Assembly (NCBI RefSeq): GCF_000331515.1
Contig: NZ_AMZO01000016.1
Location: 186,001-250,000 of the forward strand
Reading direction: 5' to 3'
DNA length: 64,000 nt
Source: Photobacterium marinum
GTDB taxonomy: Bacteria > Pseudomonadota > Gammaproteobacteria > Enterobacterales > Vibrionaceae
Positions 8,967 through 18,504 of this stretch are shown piece by piece. The notes under the pieces are model-generated. The model did no database searches, was not told the DNA's origin, and worked only from the letters and a program-made list of their open reading frames with translations. Position 1 is the stretch's first letter. Each line of letters begins with the position of its first letter. A program made the translations under genes and the position numbers.

Positions 8967-10622
8967 ATGCTGACAATGGCAAGACGGACGCAACCGAATA
9001 AAGCCTTGGTATCCGAGAGAATACAAAAACTGATCAAGGTTTTATCGAATGGCGTTTACGAAAGAGAAGAAACAATAAAATTGTGCTTGCTTGCAGCTTT
9101 AGCCGGTGAAAGTGTTTTTTTGCTAGGCCCGCCGGGTATCGCTAAAAGTTTGATTGCAAAACGCTTGATTCAGGCTTTTGATAACAGCCGTTTTTTTGAT
9201 TACTTGATGACACGTTTTTCGACACCGGAAGAGGTGTTTGGCCCTTTATCTATTCAAGAATTAAAAGACAACGGTAAATATGTTCGCTTGGTTGATGGTT
9301 ATCTGCCTACTGCACAGGTCGTTTTCCTTGATGAAATCTGGAAAGCAGGCCCTGCGATTCTGAATACCCTCCTTACGGTTGTAAACGAACGTACGTTTAA
9401 AAATGGTCAGGATATTCTCCCTGTTCCGATGCGTTTGTTGATCACTGCTTCAAACGAATTACCGGATGAAGACAGCGGCCTGGAAGCACTTTATGACCGT
9501 ATGCTGGTTCGGGTGTTCGTTAATCGTATTCAGGAAAAACAGAATTTCAAAGCCATGCTGATGGGTGACGGCCCTTCTGTACAGGAACTTGAGCCGGGGC
9601 TTGCGATTACTAATGAAGAATATGAAGAATGGCAAACTCATATTGACGATATTCAGCTGACGGATGATCTGTTTGAGAAAATCTATCAGCTCAAAATGAT
9701 GATTGAACATCGCGCTGAGGAAGGTGATGGTTTTGCTGCCGCAGACAGTGAACTTTACATTTCGGATCGTCGTTGGAAAAAAGCAGTTCGACTGCTGAAA
9801 GCCAGTGCTTTCTATAATGGTCGTGATTCAATCAATCCGTTGGATCTCCTGTTATTGCAAGATTGCCTATGGCACAGCCCGGGATCACGGAATGTAGTTC
9901 GTTCTGTTATCCACGAATTTGCAACACAGAAAGCCTTTAATCAGGAAGCAGCGCAAGACAATGCCAATGAAGCCCAAAGGCTGATTGACGATGTTAATGA
10001 AGAAGTCGCCAATGAGCTGTGCGTTACTTTTTCTCGCGAAACCAAGATGCGCAAGGAATCTTTTAAGTACGATTTCAGCAAGGCAAGACGCTATAACATC
10101 AACCATAATCCACGCATGATCAAACTGGTGATGCTTCAGCAAAACCCTTCTGTTTCAGAGCAGGAAAAAGGTGACAGCCGCTGGGTATATGTCGACGGGG
10201 ATGACTTCGAGAAGAAGGTCAAAGCCGGTCAGTGTGATATTTATGGTTTCGTGAACAAGAACACTCACTTGTGTCGACTGCATTTTGACGTTGATGCGCA
10301 ACAGCGGCTTATCATCAAGGATATTGCTAACCGCTCAGTGCTGGTTGGTATCGCTGGTACTTGTGGTATTACAACGGCACAGAATGATAAGTGGCAGGCT
10401 GAAGCGAAAAAAGCGGCTGAGAAAATTGGCGATGCAGAGCATAGCCTGAAGCTGTCACGTAGCTCCTTCCATGGTGCACTGCCGCATAATTTTGTTTCTG
10501 CTGAACTGCCTGCTGCAATTGAGCAGAGTATCGCAACGGCATCTGACTCTGTTTCTGAATTGAATCTAGAGATTGAGAAAAGTGCTTTTCGTATCTCAAA
10601 TCTTGCGGAATATTTTTCGTAA
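8967..10622 (+). CDS. ravA: MoxR-type AAA+ ATPase RavA
   Basis: A 551-residue RavA. This AAA+ ATPase forms hexamers that work with the VWA protein ViaA; in E. coli the pair affects respiratory complexes (Nuo, Frd) and aminoglycoside sensitivity, and RavA binds the lysine decarboxylase LdcI. Walker A is GPPGIAKS at 54-61 and Walker B is VVFLDE at 118-123. The MoxR AAA core is followed by the RavA-specific C-terminal region. The start at 8967 is chosen because AGAGAGG lies eight bases upstream and the N-terminus then matches E. coli RavA in length; TTG 8919 and ATGs at 8931 and 8943 lie further up. viaA follows after 15 bp. Confidence 0.94.
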   Translation: MLTMARRTQPNKALVSERIQKLIKVLSNGVYEREETIKLCLLAALAGESVFLLGPPGIAKSLIAKRLIQAFDNSRFFDYLMTRFSTPEEVFGPLSIQELKDNGKYVRLVDGYLPTAQVVFLDEIWKAGPAILNTLLTVVNERTFKNGQDILPVPMRLLITASNELPDEDSGLEALYDRMLVRVFVNRIQEKQNFKAMLMGDGPSVQELEPGLAITNEEYEEWQTHIDDIQLTDDLFEKIYQLKMMIEHRAEEGDGFAAADSELYISDRRWKKAVRLLKASAFYNGRDSINPLDLLLLQDCLWHSPGSRNVVRSVIHEFATQKAFNQEAAQDNANEAQRLIDDVNEEVANELCVTFSRETKMRKESFKYDFSKARRYNINHNPRMIKLVMLQQNPSVSEQEKGDSRWVYVDGDDFEKKVKAGQCDIYGFVNKNTHLCRLHFDVDAQQRLIIKDIANRSVLVGIAGTCGITTAQNDKWQAEAKKAAEKIGDAEHSLKLSRSSFHGALPHNFVSAELPAAIEQSIATASDSVSELNLEIEKSAFRISNLAEYFS

Positions 10623-10637
10623 GCCGGGGGGAAGAGT

Positions 10638-12086
10638 ATGCCTGCAACAGACACGCTGAACCTGGCAATGATGCTGGCGGAGTCGGGTATTATTGATAAT
10701 GCGGTGAATGAGCTGATGACGCGTCCTCAGCTCTTGATGGCGGCTGAATCTAACCCAGACATTAAAACGGCGATGAAAAACCAAATCATCAAATGGCGGG
10801 GACATATACACAAACGCATGCCAAGCGTGAGTGTAGAAGAGCAGTTCAAGCGCGAAATTGGGCTTTATCAGGAAGCCTGTCAGTGGGAGCCGGAGTACTT
10901 CATTGAACAGGTTGATTCTGTTGTTAAACAGCTTGAAGGTCATTCATCGTTTTATTTCAAGGCAAGAAGTCTGCTGGAGCGGGAAAACCAGAAGCATAAC
11001 CCTATGTTTCAGAGTTATTTCTGTAATCTGTGGTACGAGTATCTGTCTAAGGCCCTGATTGATGCTCAGCAGACCGAGCTGGAACAGCATAAAGAAAAGC
11101 TATTGGCTGATCTTTACCAGCGCATCGAAACCATGCAGCACATGCAGGAAGTGACAGAAGCCGGTGACGAGAAAAAAGCCGGGCGGTTATGGGATATGGC
11201 AAAAGCCAGGCTGACTAAAACTGATGTCGGTAGCTTAAAAACCATGGCTGCTTTTCTTAAGAAAAACAGTGGACTGCAAGAGATAGCGGAAAAGCTGGGC
11301 CGGATGGCAAGCGAAGTTGATGATCCGGACAAAGAACGGGTGCGCTCAGAAGACCTGAAAATGATCGAAGAGCGCAGTGACAATGTCACTGATGACATCG
11401 TCGGCGTTCATGAAAGTGATGATCTGTCGAAGTTGTTGCCTAATGAAGCTATGTTTCTTGCTTATCCTGAATTGGAAGTGGTGTTCTACAAGCACCTTGT
11501 AGACAAGCGATTGATGAATTACCGGGTTCAGGGCGCACAGCGCAAACTTCGCAGGGTGAAGGCGTATAAGCGACAAACTAAGCAGGTAGAGCAGGATAAA
11601 GGCCCGTTTATTGTTTGTATTGATGCCTCCGGTTCAATGAATGGATTCCCGGAGCAGTGTGCTAAAGCGTTGGCTTATGGGCTGATGCAAATCGCATTGG
11701 CTGAGGATCGTGACTGCTATGTCATTATGTTCTCGACGCAACAAATCACCTATGAGCTGACTAAACAGGATGGCCTGAGAGAAGTGCTGAACTTCCTTTC
11801 TTATTCTTTCCACGGTGGAACAGATTTAGGACCGGTGCTTGATCAGTCGATAGAGCTGATGAGCAACGAGAAATACAAAAACGCTGATTTGATTGTGCTG
11901 TCTGACTTTATCGCGCCGTCTCAGCCTGATGAGATGATGAAACGAATTCAAAAGCTGAAACAGCAAAGAAACCGTTTCCATGCAGTGAATTTGTCGAAGT
12001 ATGGCAATCCGGAGCTGATGACGATTTTTGATCATTGCTGGTCATATCACCCGTCGAAGCTGGGGCGTTTGTTCAAGTGGAAATGA
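10638..12086 (+). CDS. viaA: VWA-domain protein ViaA, RavA partner
   Basis: A 482-residue protein, almost exactly the length of E. coli ViaA. The N-terminal helical part (1-310) binds RavA and membrane lipid in the known homologue. The C-terminal von Willebrand A domain starts near residue 322 and carries the metal-ion motif DASGS at 329-333, with a further motif residue in GGTDL. A strong GGGGGGAA ribosome-binding site precedes the ATG, and the gene is 15 bp behind ravA, so the two are co-transcribed. A terminator follows. Confidence 0.94.
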   Translation: MPATDTLNLAMMLAESGIIDNAVNELMTRPQLLMAAESNPDIKTAMKNQIIKWRGHIHKRMPSVSVEEQFKREIGLYQEACQWEPEYFIEQVDSVVKQLEGHSSFYFKARSLLERENQKHNPMFQSYFCNLWYEYLSKALIDAQQTELEQHKEKLLADLYQRIETMQHMQEVTEAGDEKKAGRLWDMAKARLTKTDVGSLKTMAAFLKKNSGLQEIAEKLGRMASEVDDPDKERVRSEDLKMIEERSDNVTDDIVGVHESDDLSKLLPNEAMFLAYPELEVVFYKHLVDKRLMNYRVQGAQRKLRRVKAYKRQTKQVEQDKGPFIVCIDASGSMNGFPEQCAKALAYGLMQIALAEDRDCYVIMFSTQQITYELTKQDGLREVLNFLSYSFHGGTDLGPVLDQSIELMSNEKYKNADLIVLSDFIAPSQPDEMMKRIQKLKQQRNRFHAVNLSKYGNPELMTIFDHCWSYHPSKLGRLFKWK

Positions 12087-12122
12087 GTTTTAACACTTAA
12101 CTTTGAGAGCAATACATAGTGG

Positions 12123-12149
12123 AAAAGCGACCTTTTGGTCGCTTTTTTT
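12123..12149 (+). terminator. Terminator of ravA-viaA
   Basis: Stem AAAGCGACC/GGTCGCTTT, loop TTTT, followed by a T-run. Confidence 0.9.
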
Positions 12150-12350
12150 ATGCCTCGGATTCGTTCATTTTAGCCAGCTCTAAGCGAACTAAGTAGCCGG
12201 TTATTTGTTGCGCTGGTCTTATTTTTGAACGTAATTACATACATCTAGCGGATTATTAATAGCTGTAGACTATGCTTATCAGTAGATAACAAATAAGAAC
12301 AGAGCTTAGTCCATGTTCAGGCTGTGTTTTTCAGTCTAGGAGGAAGTTAT

Positions 12351-13781
12351 ATGAAGCTTTTCTCTTTCTGCGCACTGGTATTTTCCTTTTTAATGACAGC
12401 ATTTACTGTCCGAGCTGATGATGTCTGGATAATTGAAATAAAAGGGGGAATTGGCCCGGCAACCAGTGACTATGTTTCCCGTGAAATTGAGCAGGCCAGA
12501 AAAGATCAGGCATCGTTTATCGTGCTTAAAATGGATACTCCCGGCGGCTTGGATACCTCCATGCGTGATATTATTCGCGCCATAACAACCTCTCCACTGC
12601 CTGTTGCAACCTGGGTCGGACCTGCCGGCGCTCGAGCTGCCAGTGCAGGCACTTATATTCTGCTAGCTAGCCATATCGCTTCAATGGCTCCCGGAACAAA
12701 CCTGGGGGCGGCAACACCAGTTTCCCTGACCGGGCCGGGACAGGGAGAACCTGACGAGGGCAGTAACCCTTTTGCTCCGAAGAAAGAGAAAAAAGAACCT
12801 AAAGAAGAGGATGCAACCAAAGGCGATGAGTCCGGTGAATCAGCCAAAGATGATGAGCGTATCAGTGCAAAAACGGCTATGCAGAAAAAAGTCATCAATG
12901 ATGCCACTGCTTATATTCAGGGGTTAGCAAAGCTGCATGGTCGTAATGAAGAATGGGCGGCCAAAGCGGTAACAGAAGCTGCCAGCTTAGATGCTGAAAG
13001 TGCACTGGAAAAGAATGTGATTGACTTTATTGCGCCGGACTTAGACAGCTTGATTAAACAATCCAATGGCAGAACAACCACTATAAATGGGTTGGAATCC
13101 AAAATTGAACTTGCCAATGTTGCTTATGTTGAACGGGAGCAGGATTGGCGCTTCCAGCTTCTTTCAGTCATAACCAATCCTAACGTTGCTTATATTTTGA
13201 TGCTTATCGGCATCTATGGATTACTTCTTGAGTTTTACAATCCAGGTGTTGGTGTGCCGGGAGTGCTTGGCGGCATCTGTCTGTTGCTTGCTATGTACTC
13301 GTTGCAGATGCTGCCGGTCAGTTATGCCGGTCTGGGGCTGCTCTTACTTGGAATCGCGTTGATGATAGCGGAAGCTTTCAGCCCGAGTTTCGGGATTTTC
13401 GGCCTTGGTGGTGTAGTGTCTTTTGTGCTTGGTTCGATCATGTTGATGGATACTGAAACACCGGGATATCAGATCGCCGTTCCTTTGATTGTCGGCCTAA
13501 CTGTGGTATCGGCAATGTTTACCTTTGTGATTCTTGCATTGTTGCTCAAAACTCGTCGTCGTCCGGTTACAACAGGTGTCGACGTGATGTTAGGCCAGCA
13601 GGCCAGGGTTGTGAGTGGATTCCCCGGCGAAGGAATGGTTTTAGTGGAAGGTGAGATTTGGCAGGCAAGGTGCGATAGACCGTTACAAAAAGGACAAATC
13701 GTTACGGTTAAGAGAGTGTCAGGGTTACAACTGGACGTTGAAGATAATTACTGTGATACAACAGGCATTGATAAGGAATAA
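12351..13781 (+). CDS. NfeD-family membrane serine protease (ClpP-like domain plus NfeD)
   Basis: A 476-residue NfeD1b-type protein. A signal peptide (VRA|DD) precedes a ClpP-class protease domain with the nucleophile Ser98 in ARAASAGTY; the catalytic Lys is expected in the [12 protein letters not shown] segment. A charged linker rich in Lys and Glu interrupts the protease domain, then come several transmembrane helices (about 275-410) and a C-terminal OB-fold NfeD domain. In archaea the homologue cleaves the C-terminal region of its stomatin partner. The partner gene follows after 2 bp, so the pair works together in membrane quality control. AGGAGG lies just before the ATG at 12351. Confidence 0.9.
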   Translation: MKLFSFCALVFSFLMTAFTVRADDVWIIEIKGGIGPATSDYVSREIEQARKDQASFIVLKMDTPGGLDTSMRDIIRAITTSPLPVATWVGPAGARAASAGTYILLASHIASMAPGTNLGAATPVSLTGPGQGEPDEGSNPFAPKKEKKEPKEEDATKGDESGESAKDDERISAKTAMQKKVINDATAYIQGLAKLHGRNEEWAAKAVTEAASLDAESALEKNVIDFIAPDLDSLIKQSNGRTTTINGLESKIELANVAYVEREQDWRFQLLSVITNPNVAYILMLIGIYGLLLEFYNPGVGVPGVLGGICLLLAMYSLQMLPVSYAGLGLLLLGIALMIAEAFSPSFGIFGLGGVVSFVLGSIMLMDTETPGYQIAVPLIVGLTVVSAMFTFVILALLLKTRRRPVTTGVDVMLGQQARVVSGFPGEGMVLVEGEIWQARCDRPLQKGQIVTVKRVSGLQLDVEDNYCDTTGIDKE

Positions 13782-13783
13782 TT

Positions 13784-14566
13784 ATGATGGTGACTTATTC
13801 GTTCGCTACGATAATCGTGCTGGTGGTTGTGTTAATCGTCAGCATGTTCAAGGTGTTACGTGAATATGAGCGGGCAGTGGTCTTCCTGCTTGGGCGTTTT
13901 TACGAGGTAAAGGGACCGGGCCTGATCATCATTGTTCCAATCATCCAGCAGATGGTGCGGGTTGATTTGCGTACTATCGTTCTTGATGTCCCGACTCAGG
14001 ACTTGATCACCAGGGACAACGTTTCGGTTCGTGTTAACGCGGTGGTTTATTTTCGGGTCGTTGATCCGAAAATGGCGATCAATAACGTTGAAAATTATCT
14101 TGAAGCCACCAGCCAATTGTCTCAGACCACGTTGCGATCTGTGCTTGGTCAGCATGAGCTTGATGAACTGTTGTCTGCAAGGGAAGAACTGAATAAAGAT
14201 TTACAGGTCATCTTGGATCAGCATACCGATAACTGGGGTATCAAAATTTCTAATGTAGAAATCAAGCATGTCGATCTTGATGACAGTATGGTTCGGGCTC
14301 TGGCGAGGCAGGCAGAAGCTGAGCGTTCCCGTCGTGCAAAAGTTATTCACGCAACCGGTGAGCTTGAAGCGTCGGCTAAATTGCAGGAAGCCGCACAAGT
14401 GTTGAATAAGGCTCCTAACGCGGTTCAGCTTCGTTATATGCAAACCCTGACTGAAATATCTAACGACCGAACAACGACCATTGTTTTCCCTATGCCGATC
14501 GACATGATGGATAAGATGTCGTCAGTTTTCCATCAGCCCAAACAGCAGAAAAATGAATCGTCCTGA
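13784..14566 (+). CDS. Slipin (SPFH/stomatin-like membrane protein)
   Basis: A 260-residue slipin. It has a single N-terminal membrane segment (about 5-22) followed by the SPFH/band-7 domain with [15 protein letters not shown] and the conserved [14 protein letters not shown] block, then a helical, charged region with [13 protein letters not shown]. Such proteins oligomerise on the inner membrane face and organise or protect membrane proteins. It is translationally close to the NfeD protease (2 bp gap, AAGGAA inside the preceding gene), the conserved operon pairing for this family. An ATG one codon downstream is an equally possible start. Confidence 0.93.
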   Translation: MMVTYSFATIIVLVVVLIVSMFKVLREYERAVVFLLGRFYEVKGPGLIIIVPIIQQMVRVDLRTIVLDVPTQDLITRDNVSVRVNAVVYFRVVDPKMAINNVENYLEATSQLSQTTLRSVLGQHELDELLSAREELNKDLQVILDQHTDNWGIKISNVEIKHVDLDDSMVRALARQAEAERSRRAKVIHATGELEASAKLQEAAQVLNKAPNAVQLRYMQTLTEISNDRTTTIVFPMPIDMMDKMSSVFHQPKQQKNESS

Positions 14567-14606
14567 GGATGATTTATTCTCCAATTATGTAGGCAGAAAA
14601 TTGAAT

Positions 14607-14635
14607 AAAACCGGCTCTGATTTGGAGCCGGTTTT
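14607..14635. terminator. Bidirectional terminator between slipin and pelG
   Basis: An 11-bp stem AAAACCGGCTC/GAGCCGGTTTT with a seven-base loop, between convergent transcription units. It can close both the nfeD-slipin operon and the pel operon. Confidence 0.85.
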
Positions 14636-14670
14636 ATATTGGTTTAAGTCATATAGATGTACAGAATCTA

Positions 14671-16044
14671 TTATGACTTTTGCAGCATAAAGGTTTGATA
14701 TTCAAGATCTTCAAACTGACGATCCAAAATAACAAGCCCAACAATGGTGGTGAGCAACATGGTAACAGTAAAGCCATAGCCGTAATATACAGGCCCTAAA
14801 TCTATGCTGTATTGCGCAAGCAGGTAGTTGCCTCCGGCCATTAATGCTGTCAGTATCAGGGCTGCATATCGTTTATCTAAATAGTACATAACATTGAGAA
14901 TAGCCATTACCAGTACCTGAAGACTGACCCCGACCAGGTCGATATAAAGCAGGTGAAGGTAGGCGAGGTCAATATCCAGCGCTAGCAGAATATCTTCCGC
15001 CCACAAAAGTAACAGTGCCAGTGTTATTCCCTGAACTTTAAAGATTTCATAAATGCTTTGTCGACAGGCAAGGACCATTCTGTCTTTGAGCAGGTAGATA
15101 GAATCGAGGGTTGCCCCTTCACGTACAGCGTCGTAATACTTGAGGCAGGCGTCAGCAAAATCGGTTTCCATCCGCATCATAAAAACGGCCATGCCGGGAA
15201 CAATTGCCAGATAAGCAATAAAAATCGGCAAATCATAGATATAAGAGGCTCTGAAAACTGCAATTACCTGATGCGAGGTTTCATCTCTGAACCAGAACAC
15301 GAATTTGTCAGCCCAGACACCGAGGTTGTACAAAAATCCGCAGCAGATCAGGGAGAAGAATGTTTTTTTATAGTGCAGAAAATCCAGAGAGAGCAGACGG
15401 TCGGCCGGAAAATCCCGGATAACGTGATAAAGAAAGGAGAAGGTTAGCAGCGCCTGGCTACTGCAAAATATGAGCATTAAACCCAGTAAACCTGAAGGAG
15501 GAAGGATTAGGGCTAGAAGGATCATCATGCTGTAGCTGAACATCATGGTGAAAAAGATCCGGTAGTACTCTTTCATCCCACTCAGGAAAATAATGATAAG
15601 CCACTGGTTACACAATAGAATCAGTGAGGTGAAAATGACGATTCTTACCGCAGGTTCAATTTCTGGAGAGATAGCCAAAATTGCTCCGCCAATAACTCCG
15701 GCAATAAGACTGGTAACCAACATAGAGCCGAGCAGGTTAGGGACTATGCGCTGTTCATGGCCGGAGAAGATAAGATCGGAGATAAACCTGGTTAGCAGTA
15801 ACTGGAACAGCCCGCTAATGATAAGTGAACCTGCCATGAGGTAAGTGACGATGACCAGGAACTGGACAATAACATAGGTAGGGAAAATCACCCCGATACT
15901 CAGTAAACCTATTACCAGTAGTGCCAGAATCGACAGAACCCATGGTCCGGAACTGATAAGTCCGGCGAGGCCATACGCTTCAACAATTGACAGTAGAGAG
16001 TTCTTTTTGAGGATCTTTCTTAACTCAAATCCTATTCCGGCCAT
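14671..16044 (-). CDS. pelG: Pel polysaccharide export membrane protein PelG
   Basis: A 457-residue polytopic membrane protein with about twelve hydrophobic segments, matching PelG (about 456 residues in Pseudomonas aeruginosa). PelG belongs to the Wzx/MOP-like transporters and, with PelD, PelE and PelF, makes up the inner-membrane complex that polymerises and exports Pel. The N-terminal MAGIGFELRK block is typical of the family. The start at 16044 is set by GGAGG at seven bases and overlaps the end of pelF by 20 bp, suggesting translational coupling. It is the last gene of the operon. Confidence 0.93.
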   Translation of the reverse strand: MAGIGFELRKILKKNSLLSIVEAYGLAGLISSGPWVLSILALLVIGLLSIGVIFPTYVIVQFLVIVTYLMAGSLIISGLFQLLLTRFISDLIFSGHEQRIVPNLLGSMLVTSLIAGVIGGAILAISPEIEPAVRIVIFTSLILLCNQWLIIIFLSGMKEYYRIFFTMMFSYSMMILLALILPPSGLLGLMLIFCSSQALLTFSFLYHVIRDFPADRLLSLDFLHYKKTFFSLICCGFLYNLGVWADKFVFWFRDETSHQVIAVFRASYIYDLPIFIAYLAIVPGMAVFMMRMETDFADACLKYYDAVREGATLDSIYLLKDRMVLACRQSIYEIFKVQGITLALLLLWAEDILLALDIDLAYLHLLYIDLVGVSLQVLVMAILNVMYYLDKRYAALILTALMAGGNYLLAQYSIDLGPVYYGYGFTVTMLLTTIVGLVILDRQFEDLEYQTFMLQKS

Positions 16045-17539
16045 GGATTGCCTCCTTATATAAGCGCCGGTAGGCGTCATACATCATTGTTTCATCGTAA
16101 TAGCGTGTTACTCGTTGTTTCCCGTTTTCACCGGCCAGGCGCCATGCCTCGTCATCCGCCAGCACTTTAATAATTGCTTTTGCGCCGTCATCAGGGCTGG
16201 CGATAGGAATGATCTCACCGGCAGAACCCAGTGCTGCATCTTCCCCCGGAGCACCGTTTATAATTTCCCGGCAGGCGCCAACTTCCGTTGCGATACAAGG
16301 AATGCCTGCTGCCATTGCCTCCAGTAATACCAAGGGTTGTGCTTCACTGATGGAGGTCAGCATTAGTACCCCCAGCTTTGGCAAGATTTCTACAACGTTC
16401 TGGCTGCCAAGCATTTTCACTTTGCCGTTTAATCCCAGGCTTTCAATAAGCAGCTCACACTCATGAACGTAATCCTGATCTTCTTCTTTTGGGCCGATTA
16501 TCCAGCCTTCGAGCTCGGGAATATGCTCCATTGCATTACGTATGGTTCGGATAAAGGTTTTGATATCTTTGATAGGAACAACCCGACCGACTAAACCCGC
16601 CACCATCGGTGGTTTATTCGGCCTTTTCAGGTAGGCTTCATGAAATCGCTGTGTATTAATGCCATTAACAATAACTCGGGTTTTGCTTTTAGGTGCACCA
16701 TCGCGGTGCTGGCGTTGCCTGTTCCCTTCAAACAAAGCGATGATTTCATCTGCCTGATGGTATGCAGTTAAGCCGAGTTGTTCAAAGAACCTAATCCAGG
16801 TTTTACGTGTCAGGTCCATGTCTTTATGCATACTGATATCGATCAGGTTGTGCCTGTCCTTAATCCAGTTGGCTTGAGCTAGATCGATTTTTCGTTCTTT
16901 GGTGTAAATGCCATGCTCAGTCAAGAGGTATGGGCGACTGGTTTGCTGTTTACACAAGCATCCGAGAAAACCCGCATAACCGGTTGAGATACTGTGGTAG
17001 ACCTTAGCGTTTGGTAGGTTTTTGGATATACGTGACAAAATAAAGATCGGTTTGTAAATATTGCGATAGGTCCAAAAGTAATCAACAAAAGACTGGTTTT
17101 CTGCTGTTTTGCTGTATTGCTCAGTCAACACATCCCACGATGCCCGGCTATACAGGAAGTCTGCAAGAGTAAGCTGATTATTTTGTCCCAGAAGATCTGC
17201 TGTATCAGTTAACAGCTCATCGGGGAGCGGTTTTTTCTTCTTATCAAAATAGGACAAAAAGTTTCCCCAAGTCCTGAACTTATTTTCGCTGCCTGCACGA
17301 ACACTTGGCTTGATGTCATTTTGGTTGGAAAGCAGGTAGTGTTCTTCAAAGCCGACAACATTTGGGGGGAAGGTGTAGGCTGCTTTGTCATAGAAATCGG
17401 GCTGTCCGCCTAAAAAAATCAGGTGAAAGCTGAATTCAGGAAGGCCGGAAATAATCTGGTGTACCCAACTTGATACGCCGCCCCGTACGTAAGGGTAGGT
17501 ACCTTCCAGCAGCAGGCAGATATCCACTTCTTTTTTCAT
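16025..17539 (-). CDS. pelF: Pel polysaccharide glycosyltransferase PelF
   Basis: A 504-residue GT4-family, GT-B fold glycosyltransferase that polymerises the Pel chain in the cytoplasm from UDP-activated amino sugars. The glycine-rich N-terminal loop YPYVRGGVSSWV (15-26) and the E-x7-E motif at Glu399/Glu407 (SEAQPLVLLEAM) are present. The basic pair Arg319/Lys324 (VGRVVPIK) sits where UDP is bound in this family. The ATG overlaps the pelE stop by four bases (ATGA). Confidence 0.95.
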   Translation of the reverse strand: MKKEVDICLLLEGTYPYVRGGVSSWVHQIISGLPEFSFHLIFLGGQPDFYDKAAYTFPPNVVGFEEHYLLSNQNDIKPSVRAGSENKFRTWGNFLSYFDKKKKPLPDELLTDTADLLGQNNQLTLADFLYSRASWDVLTEQYSKTAENQSFVDYFWTYRNIYKPIFILSRISKNLPNAKVYHSISTGYAGFLGCLCKQQTSRPYLLTEHGIYTKERKIDLAQANWIKDRHNLIDISMHKDMDLTRKTWIRFFEQLGLTAYHQADEIIALFEGNRQRQHRDGAPKSKTRVIVNGINTQRFHEAYLKRPNKPPMVAGLVGRVVPIKDIKTFIRTIRNAMEHIPELEGWIIGPKEEDQDYVHECELLIESLGLNGKVKMLGSQNVVEILPKLGVLMLTSISEAQPLVLLEAMAAGIPCIATEVGACREIINGAPGEDAALGSAGEIIPIASPDDGAKAIIKVLADDEAWRLAGENGKQRVTRYYDETMMYDAYRRLYKEAIHGRNRI

Positions 17540-18504
17540 GACCAGTACTCCCTGATTTGGCTTAGCTTATCTCCCTGTCGTTGCGGAAAATATGAAATGT
17601 AATGGCGTGTTTTGGGGTAGTCACCAATGATATAAGCGGCTTCTGCCATGTAGGGTGCGACTTGTTTAACAAGCAGGCCTCCGTCGAGGGCTCGGGTGAG
17701 ATATTCAATCGCTTCATGAGCTTTGTTCTGCTCAAGCATGACTCGCCCAAGCAGCAGGTTATAAGATGCTCTGTCTGTGATTTGATTTGCGAGTTTCAGG
17801 TAGCGTTCTGCCTGTGAAAGGTAATGTTTTTTGATAATGCCATCTGCAATGCCCAGGTAACACAACTCCCAGTATTGCTGCGCAATCTCAAAAGCCGTAT
17901 CAGCTTGTTTATGTTTTTTAAATTGTTCTTTCAGCTGAACGAGAGATTCATTGATGCGGGATTCTGTGTCTTCAAGCGAGGCATAAGCCAGCAGACGGAC
18001 ATCATCGGACAAGTCTTTAAGTGCAAGTTGTAACAATGGAACAGCCTGTTGGCGAGGTAAGTGGCGAATAGCACTGACGGCAAGTAAGCGTCGTCCCTGG
18101 TCATTGTTAAACAATAAAATATCGCGCAGTGCACCGGCTCCGAACTGGTTATCAAGCAGTTCCCCCGGGTTTTGTGGTAATGGAGCTTCTTCGCAGGGTT
18201 GCCATGTGACCAGGTTTTGCTTCCTGGGTAGGTGAAGCGCAATCAGCAGAGCACATGCCGTACCGATGATGCCGAACAGAGGCATCAAGAAATTGATAAT
18301 GAACAAGAAAGAGACGGAGCTGAGCAAAGGGAACTTAAACTTAGTCGGCAATAGTAGCCAGCTAAGTGCAGCAAAGCTGGCACTGGCGATGGCATGAGTT
18401 ACCAAAAAAGACAGCCACATAGAGGCGGTCATTTCACTATTAAAGACGATATAGAAGCTGATGCTCTCAAATGCTATCGTCTGAATACATAGCCATTTCT
18501 TCAT
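17536..18504 (-). CDS. pelE: Pel biosynthesis inner-membrane protein PelE
   Basis: A 322-residue protein with hydrophobic helices in roughly the first 100 residues and a cytoplasmic helical-repeat part with TPR-like character (about 200-322). This matches PelE, the scaffold that links PelD and PelG to PelF. The start at 18504 is favoured by GGGAG at proper distance and gives an N-terminus of MKKWLCIQ. A start at 18522 is possible but has no good ribosome-binding site. It overlaps the 3' end of pelD, and its stop overlaps pelF. Confidence 0.88.
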   Translation of the reverse strand: MKKWLCIQTIAFESISFYIVFNSEMTASMWLSFLVTHAIASASFAALSWLLLPTKFKFPLLSSVSFLFIINFLMPLFGIIGTACALLIALHLPRKQNLVTWQPCEEAPLPQNPGELLDNQFGAGALRDILLFNNDQGRRLLAVSAIRHLPRQQAVPLLQLALKDLSDDVRLLAYASLEDTESRINESLVQLKEQFKKHKQADTAFEIAQQYWELCYLGIADGIIKKHYLSQAERYLKLANQITDRASYNLLLGRVMLEQNKAHEAIEYLTRALDGGLLVKQVAPYMAEAAYIIGDYPKTRHYISYFPQRQGDKLSQIREYWS